Part shown: in pieces, positions 49,243 through 56,908 of the stretch | How positions within the stretch are numbered: position 1 is the first letter of the stretch | Layout of the letters: each line of letters starts with the position of its first letter | Assembly: GCA_015056325.1 (NCBI GenBank) | Contig: SVGL01000009.1 | Coordinates: 1-64,000, forward strand | DNA length: 64,000 nt | Direction of reading: 5' to 3' | Origin: Clostridiales bacterium | GTDB lineage: Bacteria; Bacillota; Clostridia; Christensenellales; Aristaeellaceae | Translations under genes and position numbers: made by a program | Notes under the pieces: generated by a model | Database searches by the model: none | What the model saw: only the letters and a program-made list of their open reading frames with translations | Told to the model about the DNA's origin: nothing

Positions 49243-49980
49243 ATGTACCTGAGCAAAAACATACAATCGCTGCGTCGGCAGCGCCGCATCACGCAAGAGC
49301 AGCTGGCGGAAAAGATGAATGTCTCCCGCCAGACGATCTCCAAGTGGGAGTCCGGCGAAATGATCCCCGAATTATCCAAGCTCATTGAGCTGTGCGAGCT
49401 GTTCTCCTGCAAGCTGGACGCGCTGGTCCGGGAGGAGCTTTTTGCCGATGACGACATCTACTCTCCCATCGAAATTCGCCATGTGGCCGCCTTCCGCATG
49501 GCGCGTTACCTGATCGTCTCCCCCAACCCGGAGGATGATGTGCAGAACTATGTCGAAGCCTGGGCCCGGCGCTGTGGCCTGCTGGATTTGAAGCACGACG
49601 TCATGCGCATCGGCTGGGACTGGCCCTTTGTGTCCGCCGAGCAGCAGAACCGCTTCGGTTTGCGGGGCTATGTGGCCGCATATGTCCTGCCGGAGGATTT
49701 CTCCACCAGCTGCCCCGGCGTGGAATTTGCACAGCAGGCCGCGGCGGATTATGCTGTCATCACCATCACCAATCCCCACGCCTCCTCCTTCCATCGCATC
49801 CCCAGGGCATACCACAAGCTCATGGAATACCTGCAGGCCAACGGCTTCAAGGAGAAAGCCCATCCAGACGTCCTGTCCTGCTTTGAGCACGAATACGCAA
49901 AGGACGGCGTCCAGTACATGGACGTATACATCCATGTGGACAGCGTCGCCAAGACGGAATCCTTCACCAGCTTTTCCTGA
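49243..49980 (+). CDS. XRE-family regulator with GyrI-like effector domain
   Basis: 245 residues. N-terminal helix-turn-helix (LSKNIQSLRRQRRITQEQLA, SRQTISKWESGEMIPELSKL), followed by a ~170-residue C-terminal domain resembling GyrI/BmrR-type small-molecule binding domains (YMDVYIHV near the end). GGAGG lies 10 bases before ATG 49243; the earlier ATG at 49228 overlaps that site. Target genes are not evident. Confidence 0.82.
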   Translation: MYLSKNIQSLRRQRRITQEQLAEKMNVSRQTISKWESGEMIPELSKLIELCELFSCKLDALVREELFADDDIYSPIEIRHVAAFRMARYLIVSPNPEDDVQNYVEAWARRCGLLDLKHDVMRIGWDWPFVSAEQQNRFGLRGYVAAYVLPEDFSTSCPGVEFAQQAAADYAVITITNPHASSFHRIPRAYHKLMEYLQANGFKEKAHPDVLSCFEHEYAKDGVQYMDVYIHVDSVAKTESFTSFS

Positions 49981-49997
49981 CCAGTGAAGCCTCTCTT

Positions 49998-50026
49998 GCT
50001 TCCCGACATCATCGGGGAGCGTTTTT
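49998..50026 (+). terminator. Terminator of the XRE regulator gene
   Basis: GCTTCCCG (49998-50005) pairs with CGGGGAGC (50013-50020), then five T. Confidence 0.82.
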
Positions 50027-50056
50027 GCTTCCGCCGCGAAAAGTCGAAATTTTCGA

Positions 50057-50085
50057 TTGACAGCCCTGCCCAATTATGATAAACT
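50057..50085 (+). promoter_or_regulatory. Sigma-A-type promoter of cteA
   Basis: -35 TTGACA (50057-50062), -10 TAAACT (50080-50085), spacer 17 bp. Confidence 0.65.
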
Positions 50086-50123
50086 GAACTTGTATCCTAT
50101 TCTGAAATGGAAGGTGAACTGTT

Positions 50124-50276
50124 ATGAAGCACATCAAGACCATCGAAACCCGCAACCTGTGCGAGAGCGCCAAGAAGGGCGGCTGCGGTGAGTGCCAGAC
50201 CTCTTGCCAGTCCGCTTGCAAGACCAGCTGCGGTATTGCCAACCAGAAGTGTGAAAACACCAAGGAGAGCAAGTAA
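50124..50276 (+). CDS. cteA: SCIFF ranthipeptide precursor
   Basis: 50 residues, too short for most gene finders. MKHIKTIETRN leader followed by the six-cysteine core with the invariant CGECQTSCQSACKTSC and a last Cys in NQKC. These 'six cysteines in forty-five' peptides receive thioether bridges from the radical SAM maturase encoded next. An extra, seventh Cys lies at position 13 (NLCES), before the usual core. GGAAGGTGA site before ATG. Confidence 0.95.
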   Translation: MKHIKTIETRNLCESAKKGGCGECQTSCQSACKTSCGIANQKCENTKESK

Positions 50277-50289
50277 TTGCAAACCAGGT

Positions 50290-50313
50290 GCCGCCGGAAA
50301 CGGCGGCATTTTT
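50290..50313 (+). terminator. Attenuating terminator between cteA and cteB
   Basis: GCCGCCG/CGGCGGC stem with GAAA loop followed by ATTTTT. It would allow more precursor peptide than maturase mRNA. Confidence 0.8.
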
Positions 50314-50333
50314 CTTGAAGGAGACTATATACC

Positions 50334-51704
50334 ATGATTCATCAGTATCAGCTGGGCGGCTATAACATCGTGCTGGACGTCTGTTCCGGCTCCGTTCACG
50401 TGGTGGACGAGGCTGCATACGATATGATCGCCCTGTTTGAAGGCAATTCCCGGGAATCTGTCCTGGACGCCGTCAGCGCAAAGCATCCCGGCATCCCCGC
50501 GGAGGAACTCGGCGAATGCTATGACCAGATTGCCGAGTTGAAGAGCGCCGGCAAGCTCTTCGCCCCCGACACCTTTGCCCCCATGGCTGGCACGCTCAAG
50601 CAGCGCACCTCCGGCGTGGTCAAGGCGCTGTGCCTCCATGTGGCGCACACCTGCAATTTGAATTGCTCCTACTGCTTCGCCAGCCAGGGCAAGTATCACG
50701 GGGACCGGGCTACCATGAGCTACGAGGTAGGCAAGCAGGCGCTGGACTTCCTGGTCGCCAACTCCGGCACCCGCCGCAACCTGGAGGTCGACTTCTTCGG
50801 CGGCGAACCGCTGATGAACTTCCAGGTGGTGAAGGATCTGGTCAGCTACGCCCGCAGCATCGAAAAGGAAAAGGGCAAGAATTTCCGCTTCACCCTGACC
50901 ACCAATGGCGTGCTGGTGGATGACGACGTGATCGAATGGGCCAACAAGGAATGCAGCAATGTGGTGCTCAGCCTGGACGGCCGCAAGGAGATCCACGACC
51001 GGTTCCGCGTGGATTACGCCGGCAACGGCAGCTGGGAGAAGATTGTTCCCAAGTTCCAGAAGTTTGTGGAAGCCCGCAAAGGCAAGGAATACTACATGCG
51101 CGGCACCTTCACCCACGCCAATCCCGACTTTCTGAAGGACATCCAGCAGATGCTGGATCTGGGCTTCAACGAGCTGAGCATGGAGCCTGTGGTCTGCGCT
51201 GCCGACGATCCCTCTGCGCTGACGGAGGAGGATCTGCCCATCGTCATGGAGCAGTACGAGAAGCTGGCCGAGCTGATGCTGGAAAAGGACAAGCAGGGCA
51301 AGCCCTTCACCTTCTACCACTACATGCTGGATCTCTCCGGCGGCCCCTGCATTTACAAGCGCATCTCCGGCTGCGGCAGCGGCACGGAATACATAGCTGT
51401 CACCCCCTGGGGCGATCTGTATCCCTGCCACCAGTTTGTGGGCGAGGAGCGCTTCAAGCTGGGCGACATCTGGGAAGGCGTCACCAACACCGATGTGCAG
51501 GGCGAGTTTGCCGCCTGCAACGTGTACGCCCATCCCGAATGCCACGACTGCTGGGCAAGGCTGTATTGCTCCGGCGGCTGCGCGGCCAATGCCTACCATG
51601 CCACAGGCAAGGTCACCGGCATTTACGAGCAGGGCTGCAGGCTGTTCCGTAAGCGCATGGAGTGTGCCATCATGGTCGCCATCGCAAGATCCCTGGGCGA
51701 ATGA
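50334..51704 (+). CDS. cteB: SCIFF radical SAM maturase
   Basis: 456 residues. N-terminal RiPP recognition element (about 1-80), then the radical SAM site C107xxxC111xxC114 (CNLNCSYC), GGEPLMN downstream, and a SPASM/twitch domain with cysteines in GGPCIYKRISGCGSGTEY, DLYPCHQF and CHDCWARLYCSGGC. Forms thioether links to alpha or beta carbons in the CteA core. GAAGGAG site before ATG 50334. Context and motifs leave little doubt. Confidence 0.95.
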   Translation: MIHQYQLGGYNIVLDVCSGSVHVVDEAAYDMIALFEGNSRESVLDAVSAKHPGIPAEELGECYDQIAELKSAGKLFAPDTFAPMAGTLKQRTSGVVKALCLHVAHTCNLNCSYCFASQGKYHGDRATMSYEVGKQALDFLVANSGTRRNLEVDFFGGEPLMNFQVVKDLVSYARSIEKEKGKNFRFTLTTNGVLVDDDVIEWANKECSNVVLSLDGRKEIHDRFRVDYAGNGSWEKIVPKFQKFVEARKGKEYYMRGTFTHANPDFLKDIQQMLDLGFNELSMEPVVCAADDPSALTEEDLPIVMEQYEKLAELMLEKDKQGKPFTFYHYMLDLSGGPCIYKRISGCGSGTEYIAVTPWGDLYPCHQFVGEERFKLGDIWEGVTNTDVQGEFAACNVYAHPECHDCWARLYCSGGCAANAYHATGKVTGIYEQGCRLFRKRMECAIMVAIARSLGE

Positions 51705-51735
51705 AGCCGCCCCGGTGTACAAGCCCCGATTCACT

Positions 51736-51765
51736 GACCTCCGCGCGTATGCCGGAGGTCTTTTT
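51736..51765 (+). terminator. Terminator of cteB
   Basis: GACCTCCG/CGGAGGTC stem and five T. Confidence 0.85.
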
Positions 51766-51777
51766 GCGCCTTTTGGC

Positions 51778-51806
51778 TTGACACCCCCATTTACCAAGCG
51801 TACAAT
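51778..51806 (+). promoter_or_regulatory. Sigma-A-type promoter of the MscS gene
   Basis: -35 TTGACA (51778-51783), -10 TACAAT (51801-51806), spacer 17 bp. Confidence 0.75.
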
Positions 51807-51842
51807 AAAATAAGCGATACAATCCTCCGCGAGGTGATACAA

Positions 51843-52667
51843 ATGAACCTGGAAATATTTTTTGAAGCCATGCTGGAGCTGTTCACCACCATTGGCCTGA
51901 AGATCATCTATGCGATCCTGATCACCATCATCGGCCTGAAGATGATCAAATGGCTGAAAAAGAGGCTGCCCGGCTTCCCCTTCATGCAGAAGCTGGATGC
52001 AGGTCTGCGCTCCTTCATCTGCAGCACCCTGGCCATCTTACTTTACGCGCTGCTGTTCATCTCCGTGGCGATGATCATGGGCATCCCGACCACGTCCTTC
52101 ATTGCGGCGCTGGCCTCCTGCATGGCTGCCATCGGCCTGGCGATGCAGGGCTCCCTCAGCAATTTCGCCGGCGGACTGATGATCCTCATGTTCAAGCCCT
52201 TCCGCACCGGCGATTACATCTCTGCCCCCGATTTGAACGTCGCCGGCACCGTCACAGCCATCACCGTGGTATACACGGTCCTTCGCACCTACGACAATAT
52301 TGAGGTGACCGTGCCCAACGGCACCCTGGCGAACTCCGTGGTGCAGGATCTGTCCATCCCGGAGACCCGCCGCTGCGACCTGACCTTCCGCGTCGCCCAC
52401 GACACGCCCGTGGAAAAGGTCGAAGCCGTCATCGGCGAAGTCCTCGCCGCCAACAAGAACGTCCTCACCGATCCGGAGCCCTCCGTCGTGCTGATGGAGA
52501 TCACCGACAGCGCCATGCTCTACGGCGTTCGCATCTGGTGCCCCGGCTCAGAGTACTGGAACACCCGCTTTGCCCTGAACCGCGCCATCAAGCTGGCCTT
52601 TGACGCAAACGGCATCATCATGCCCCACCAGCAGGTGGATGTGCATGTGCAGGAGAAGCAAGGGTAA
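51843..52667 (+). CDS. mscS: Small-conductance mechanosensitive channel, MscS family
   Basis: 274 residues. Three N-terminal membrane helices; the pore-lining third helix with Gly/Ala pattern reads SCMAAIGLAMQGSLSNFAGG. Then the beta domain (FRTGDYISAP, VTVPNGTLANSVVQDLS) and a C-terminal alpha-beta cap. Releases solutes on osmotic down-shock. ATG at 51843 preceded by GAGGTGA. Confidence 0.9.
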   Translation: MNLEIFFEAMLELFTTIGLKIIYAILITIIGLKMIKWLKKRLPGFPFMQKLDAGLRSFICSTLAILLYALLFISVAMIMGIPTTSFIAALASCMAAIGLAMQGSLSNFAGGLMILMFKPFRTGDYISAPDLNVAGTVTAITVVYTVLRTYDNIEVTVPNGTLANSVVQDLSIPETRRCDLTFRVAHDTPVEKVEAVIGEVLAANKNVLTDPEPSVVLMEITDSAMLYGVRIWCPGSEYWNTRFALNRAIKLAFDANGIIMPHQQVDVHVQEKQG

Positions 52668-52693
52668 CACACCCCGATATATGAGGAGGCCCC

Positions 52694-53362
52694 ATGAAAA
52701 TCCAGATCAGCGACAACCTCATCCGCCACTATCTGCGCAATGTGTACTTTATCAACGGCCACAGCTACGCGGGCAAGTCCACCATGGTACGGATGCTGGC
52801 GGAGCGCTACGGCATGATCCACTGCGGCGAAAACTACCACGACGCCTTCCCCCGGGAGAAGCTCGACCGCTGGAAGCAGCCGGGACTTTGCTACTTCGAC
52901 ACCATGTCCGGCTGGACGGAGTGGCTCAACCAGACCCCCGAGGAGCACTTCCGCTGGACGACCCAGGTCTCCCAGGAGTGCATCGAGGTGGAGATCCTCG
53001 AGCTCATCAAGCGTGCCGCAAACGGTGATAAGGTCATCGTGGACACCAACATCCCGCCGGATGTGCTGCGGGAGATCTCCGACTACGACCATGTAGCCAT
53101 CATGCTCTGCGACCCGCCGGACATCACCAAGGAGAAGTTCTTCGACCGCGACGATCCGGACAAGAAGTTCATGATGGACCGCATCAAGGAGTGTCCCGAC
53201 CCCGAGGCCACCCTCAAGAATTTCAACGCCTGGGCGACCTATCATCCCCCGGTGGAGATCGACTGGGCGCACACAGGGTTCTTCTCGATCACCCGGTCTG
53301 ACTTTGTGACTGATACCCGCGAGGAAGTGCTGGCCAGGCTGGCGGAGCATTTCAAGCTGTAA
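52694..53362 (+). CDS. P-loop NTPase, kinase-like, unknown substrate
   Basis: 222 residues. Walker A in INGHSYAGKSTMVRMLAE near residue 23; KVIVDTNIPPDV suggests a Walker B-like strand; CDPPDITKEKFFDRDDPDKKF may be a lid. Resembles small ATP-dependent kinases (shikimate/gluconate type) in layout, but I do not recognise the family. Follows mscS by 26 bp with a GAGGAGG site, so same transcript is possible. Confidence 0.6.
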   Translation: MKIQISDNLIRHYLRNVYFINGHSYAGKSTMVRMLAERYGMIHCGENYHDAFPREKLDRWKQPGLCYFDTMSGWTEWLNQTPEEHFRWTTQVSQECIEVEILELIKRAANGDKVIVDTNIPPDVLREISDYDHVAIMLCDPPDITKEKFFDRDDPDKKFMMDRIKECPDPEATLKNFNAWATYHPPVEIDWAHTGFFSITRSDFVTDTREEVLARLAEHFKL

Positions 53363-53427
53363 TCCCTCGCTCCGCTTTCGCGGGCAGCTACCCTACAAAG
53401 GGAAGCCTAAGCTGCCGCACACGGAAT

Positions 53428-53459
53428 ATCCCCCGACCTGCACGTTCAGGCCGGGGGAT
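53428..53459. terminator. Bidirectional terminator
   Basis: ATCCCCCG/CGGGGGAT with an internal CCTG/CAGG extension, between convergent genes. Confidence 0.8.
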
Positions 53460-53462
53460 GCT

Positions 53463-55367
53463 TTATGCCTCAAAGAGGAATTCCTGCAAGTGACGAATGG
53501 TGGGCGCAGCAGTCAGCGTCAGCCGCCAGAGGGTGCCGGGGTAGCTGTGCTTCATGCGGCCATCGGTGATTTCGATGGGCTCGGCAGCGGCAGACAGGTC
53601 AGCATTCTCCGACCAGTCAATCCAGAAACCGCTTTCCTTGAGATGGCAGCACTGGCGTTCATGGTCAATGACCGGCTCATGCCGCAGCATAAACACCCAG
53701 GTGACCGGCTTGGCCTCAGCGCAGACGATTTCATCGCGGACGTTCAGTCTGCCGCCAGCAACACGGAAGGTACGGCGATATTGCTGCACGCCGGCCTCCG
53801 CAGGATAGGCCGCAGCCATATCCAGCGCCATACCATTGGGAAGCTTCTCCACGTCGCGGGCGGCGTATTGGCGGCCGGGTTGCTGCTCGGAATCCCCGAT
53901 CATGGGCACGTTATGGTATGCCGCGCGGCAGTTCCACAATTCATACCGGCGGTCAGAGAAGGTCTTGGCGGTGTAGACCATGTTGCCCGCATCCACCACC
54001 TGCATTTCGCCATTCACCGCCAGCAGGAAGCTGCCCACATCGTTGTGATTGTGGCTTTCGTCGTTGTGACCGCCCTTCATGGCGACGGTGGTGTGCAGCG
54101 CCTTCGGTCCGTCTTCGCCGCCGCACCAGTCGAGTGACTCCACGATGCGCACCTGCAGATCCGGCAGCCACACATCTTTCGGCCATCCCTCGGCACAAGG
54201 CCGAGTGCTGGCTACGCGACAGTCTTTGCAAGCAAAGCCTGCCGCTAGTGGGGCATCCTGCCCGACCTCCATTTTCGGCCGACCCTCCACCGCCTCCACC
54301 GCTGCCGGCTTGGCGAAGATCCGCATCAGCACGCGGGACAGATGAGGCGTGTCGTTCAGCTCCTTCAGCGGACTGCCCCACATGTCCATGCCCATGCGGA
54401 CGAGGGCAGCATTATCCGTCTTCCGGCCCGCGTATTGCAGGCGCTCGCCGCTGAGGTAGGGCCGGGCGTCGCAATCCGCGAAGTTGGCGAACCACCCATT
54501 CCCCAGATGCGCCAGCTCCGGGTAGGCCATCATGCGGCGCACCTTCTCATCCTGCCACAGGTCGACGGCGCACATGGATTCCAGCACCATCAGGCAGTCC
54601 AGGAACGCTCCGCCGGCCATGTTCCAGTAGCCCGCGCCCTCGTCACAGCCGCCGTCCGCCGGGACGACGTTCAGCCAGCGGTCCAGCATCATGCAGGCGC
54701 GCTCCACCAGCGCCGCGCCACCGAAATGCCAGACATTGGCCGCCATCAGCACGTTGGAGATGATCCACGGCGTCCAGTTGTTCAGGTCCTTGCGGACATA
54801 GCCCATCCACCATTCGCCGTTGTTCTCCATGAAATGTGTCAGCACGCGGCGCTCCACCTCGCGCCGGACGCGGGCATGCAGGTCAGGATGCAGCACGCCC
54901 TCCAGCAGCTGGCAGATGAAGGACAGTATCATCCCCGTCTGGGCGGCAAAGAGGTCGAGCACGATGTTGGTATCATCCGGGAAGGGATGGGCCGCATTCA
55001 GCCCCAGGTGGGCGCTGATACCCCAGGCCGTCTCCTCGCAAAGGAGCACAAGGCCGTCCTCTACGTCAGGGAGCATGTCCTCTGTGCCTGTCAGGCAAAC
55101 ATGGAGCGCCGCACTGCACAGCTTTCTCCGGCGGTCGAAGTAGGGATTTTCGCAATCGCGCCTGCTGCCTGTGCGGATGAAGGACGCATACATTCCTGCC
55201 GTCAGCACAGGCCAGGGCTTGTCATGCCAGTTCTCTGCGCAGGCGAGGAGCGCCTCCCGGTCAGCAAGGGCGACATTTTCCCATGCGGCGCGGTCAGCAT
55301 ACACAGGGAACTGGGGCACATAGCGCACCTCCCCGATGGGATGAGCGGCAAAATAACGTTCAAGCAT
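53463..55367 (-). CDS. Heparinase II/III-family lyase-like protein with an inserted repeat
   Basis: 634 residues from MLERYFAAHP, no signal peptide. N-terminal alpha/alpha toroid (about 1-350) with NNGEWWMGYVRKDLNNWTPW, then the heparinase II/III beta-sandwich (GGHNDESHNHNDVGSFLLAV with metal and catalytic His residues). Probably cleaves uronic-acid-containing oligosaccharides in the cytosol. Residues about 366-396 derive from repeat copy R4, read in frame between the two domains (VGQDAP...RVAS). GGAGG before the start. Confidence 0.82.
   Translation of the reverse strand: MLERYFAAHPIGEVRYVPQFPVYADRAAWENVALADREALLACAENWHDKPWPVLTAGMYASFIRTGSRRDCENPYFDRRRKLCSAALHVCLTGTEDMLPDVEDGLVLLCEETAWGISAHLGLNAAHPFPDDTNIVLDLFAAQTGMILSFICQLLEGVLHPDLHARVRREVERRVLTHFMENNGEWWMGYVRKDLNNWTPWIISNVLMAANVWHFGGAALVERACMMLDRWLNVVPADGGCDEGAGYWNMAGGAFLDCLMVLESMCAVDLWQDEKVRRMMAYPELAHLGNGWFANFADCDARPYLSGERLQYAGRKTDNAALVRMGMDMWGSPLKELNDTPHLSRVLMRIFAKPAAVEAVEGRPKMEVGQDAPLAAGFACKDCRVASTRPCAEGWPKDVWLPDLQVRIVESLDWCGGEDGPKALHTTVAMKGGHNDESHNHNDVGSFLLAVNGEMQVVDAGNMVYTAKTFSDRRYELWNCRAAYHNVPMIGDSEQQPGRQYAARDVEKLPNGMALDMAAAYPAEAGVQQYRRTFRVAGGRLNVRDEIVCAEAKPVTWVFMLRHEPVIDHERQCCHLKESGFWIDWSENADLSAAAEPIEITDGRMKHSYPGTLWRLTLTAAPTIRHLQEFLFEA
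54181..54270 (-). repeat. Triple-hairpin dispersed element, copy R4, inside a coding region
   Basis: In-frame, same sense as the lyase gene. Stems GGGGCA/TGCCCG-type arm, TTTGC/GCAAA and CTCGGC/GCCGAG (six perfect pairs, another sequence version). Peptide carries VGQD and RVAS at the same places as copy R3. Confidence 0.9.
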
Positions 55368-55433
55368 GGTCAATACCTCCATTTGATGCAATGGATTCGA
55401 CATCGTCACCGAAATCCCTGCCGCTTTTTGCGA

Positions 55434-55462
55434 TTGCTTTTTATCCCCGCTTTTGTTATACT
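55434..55462 (+). promoter_or_regulatory. Sigma-A-type promoter of the GH43-flavodoxin-GH35 operon
   Basis: -35 TTGCTT (55434-55439), -10 TATACT (55457-55462), spacer 17 bp. Confidence 0.65.
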
Positions 55463-55497
55463 GTGCATAGCAATCACCGCCAGGAGGGTTAATCTAT

Positions 55498-56361
55498 ATG
55501 AAGCTTTCCGATATCAACATCCGGGATCCCTATGTCCTTTTGCACGAGGGGAAGTATTATCTCTACGGTACCCGCGGTCCCAGCTGCTGGGGTGAAGGCA
55601 CCGGCTTTGACGTGTATGTCTCCGATGACCTGGAGAACTGGTCCGATCCCATCGAGATCTTCCGCAACGACGGCAAATTCTGGGGTACCCACAACTACTG
55701 GGCCCCGGAAGTCCACAAGTGGCAGGGCGCGTTCTACATGTTCGCCTCCTTCAAGGCGGAGGGCGTGTGCCGCGGCACCTGCATCCTCAAGGCCGAGAGT
55801 CCCCTGGGCCCCTTCGTCCCCCACTCCGACGGCCCCATCACCCCCGCCGACTGGGAATGCCTGGACGGCACCTTCTACGTGGACAAGGAAGGCAAGCCCT
55901 ACATGGTCTTCTGTCACGAATGGGTGCAAGCCATCGACGGCGAGATCTGGGCCGTCCGTCTGAATGACGATCTGACTGCCCCCGCCGGCCCGCCGCGGCT
56001 GCTGTTCACCGCCTCCGAGGCGGAATGGATCGTCCCCGGCCGCCCTGTGCTGGGCAAGCCCTCCTTTGTCACCGACGGTCCCTTCATGTGGCGCAATGAG
56101 GACGGCACGCTGCTGATGCTCTGGGCCGCCTTCTCCAAGGACGGCTACACCCAGGGCCTGGCCCGCAGCTCCAATGGGGAGATCACCGGCGAATTCAAGC
56201 AGGTGAAGCCCCTGTTCATGAAGGACGGCGGCCACGGCATGATCTTCCGCACCAAGGAAGGCAAGCTGATGATGACGCTGCACTCCCCCAACAAGACGCT
56301 GGAGGAAAGGCCCTTCTTCTTCGAGGTTGTGGAAGAGGACGGCCTGCTCCATAGAAAGTAA
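55498..56361 (+). CDS. Glycoside hydrolase family 43-like protein
   Basis: 287 residues, a single five-bladed propeller without signal peptide or accessory domain. IRDPYVLLHEGKYYLYGTRG holds the base Asp near residue 10; WAPEVHKWQGAFYMFAS and ECLDGTFYVDKEGKPYMVF follow, and a Glu in HEWVQ or nearby may be the acid. Short form often acts on arabinose or galactose side chains. GGAGG site before ATG. Confidence 0.82.
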   Translation: MKLSDINIRDPYVLLHEGKYYLYGTRGPSCWGEGTGFDVYVSDDLENWSDPIEIFRNDGKFWGTHNYWAPEVHKWQGAFYMFASFKAEGVCRGTCILKAESPLGPFVPHSDGPITPADWECLDGTFYVDKEGKPYMVFCHEWVQAIDGEIWAVRLNDDLTAPAGPPRLLFTASEAEWIVPGRPVLGKPSFVTDGPFMWRNEDGTLLMLWAAFSKDGYTQGLARSSNGEITGEFKQVKPLFMKDGGHGMIFRTKEGKLMMTLHSPNKTLEERPFFFEVVEEDGLLHRK

Positions 56362-56374
56362 TCCGGAGGTTGCC

Positions 56375-56869
56375 ATGAACGCCACCACGATCGTTTACAC
56401 ATCCAACACCGGCTTCACCGCGCGGTACGCCGCGATGCTGTCGGAGAAGCTCGGCCTGCCCGCTTATACCCTCTCGGACGCCTTGACAAAGCTGCCCACG
56501 GGCACGCCGGTCATCTACATGGGCTGGCTGATGGCCGGCAGCGTTGCAGGCTGCAAGAAAGCCTCCAAGCGCTTTGCCATCGAGGCGGTCATCGGCGTAG
56601 GCCTGGGTGACACCGGCGCGCAGGATGACGCAGCCCGCAAGGCGTGCAAGCTCCCGACGGACGTTCCGGTCTTCACCGTACAGGGCGGTATGGATCATGC
56701 CAAACTGAAGGGCGGCTACAAGGTGGGCATCCGCCTTCTCACCAAGGTGATGGCTGCGAAAAAGAACCGCACCCCCGGCGAGGATAAGATGCTCGATCTG
56801 CTCATCAAGGGCGGCGACTACGTCAGCGAAAAGGAGCTCTCCGCCGTACTGGCGTGGGCAGACAAGTAA
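56375..56869 (+). CDS. Flavodoxin-domain protein
   Basis: 164 residues. N-terminal IVYTSNTGFTARYAAML is the FMN phosphate loop of flavodoxins; PVIYMGWLMAGSVAGC matches the second FMN loop. May be an electron carrier or a quinone reductase. 13-bp gap after GH43 and CGGAGG site, so an operon member among glycosidases, which is unexpected. Confidence 0.78.
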   Translation: MNATTIVYTSNTGFTARYAAMLSEKLGLPAYTLSDALTKLPTGTPVIYMGWLMAGSVAGCKKASKRFAIEAVIGVGLGDTGAQDDAARKACKLPTDVPVFTVQGGMDHAKLKGGYKVGIRLLTKVMAAKKNRTPGEDKMLDLLIKGGDYVSEKELSAVLAWADK

Positions 56870-56908
56870 AATCCCTACTATAACATAGGATATACGGAGG
56901 ATTCCCGC

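Noticed and set aside
53364-53427. GGCAGCT/AGCTGCC inverted repeat as another element copy
   Set aside because: Only a short chance-like stem; none of the conserved blocks of the element are present.
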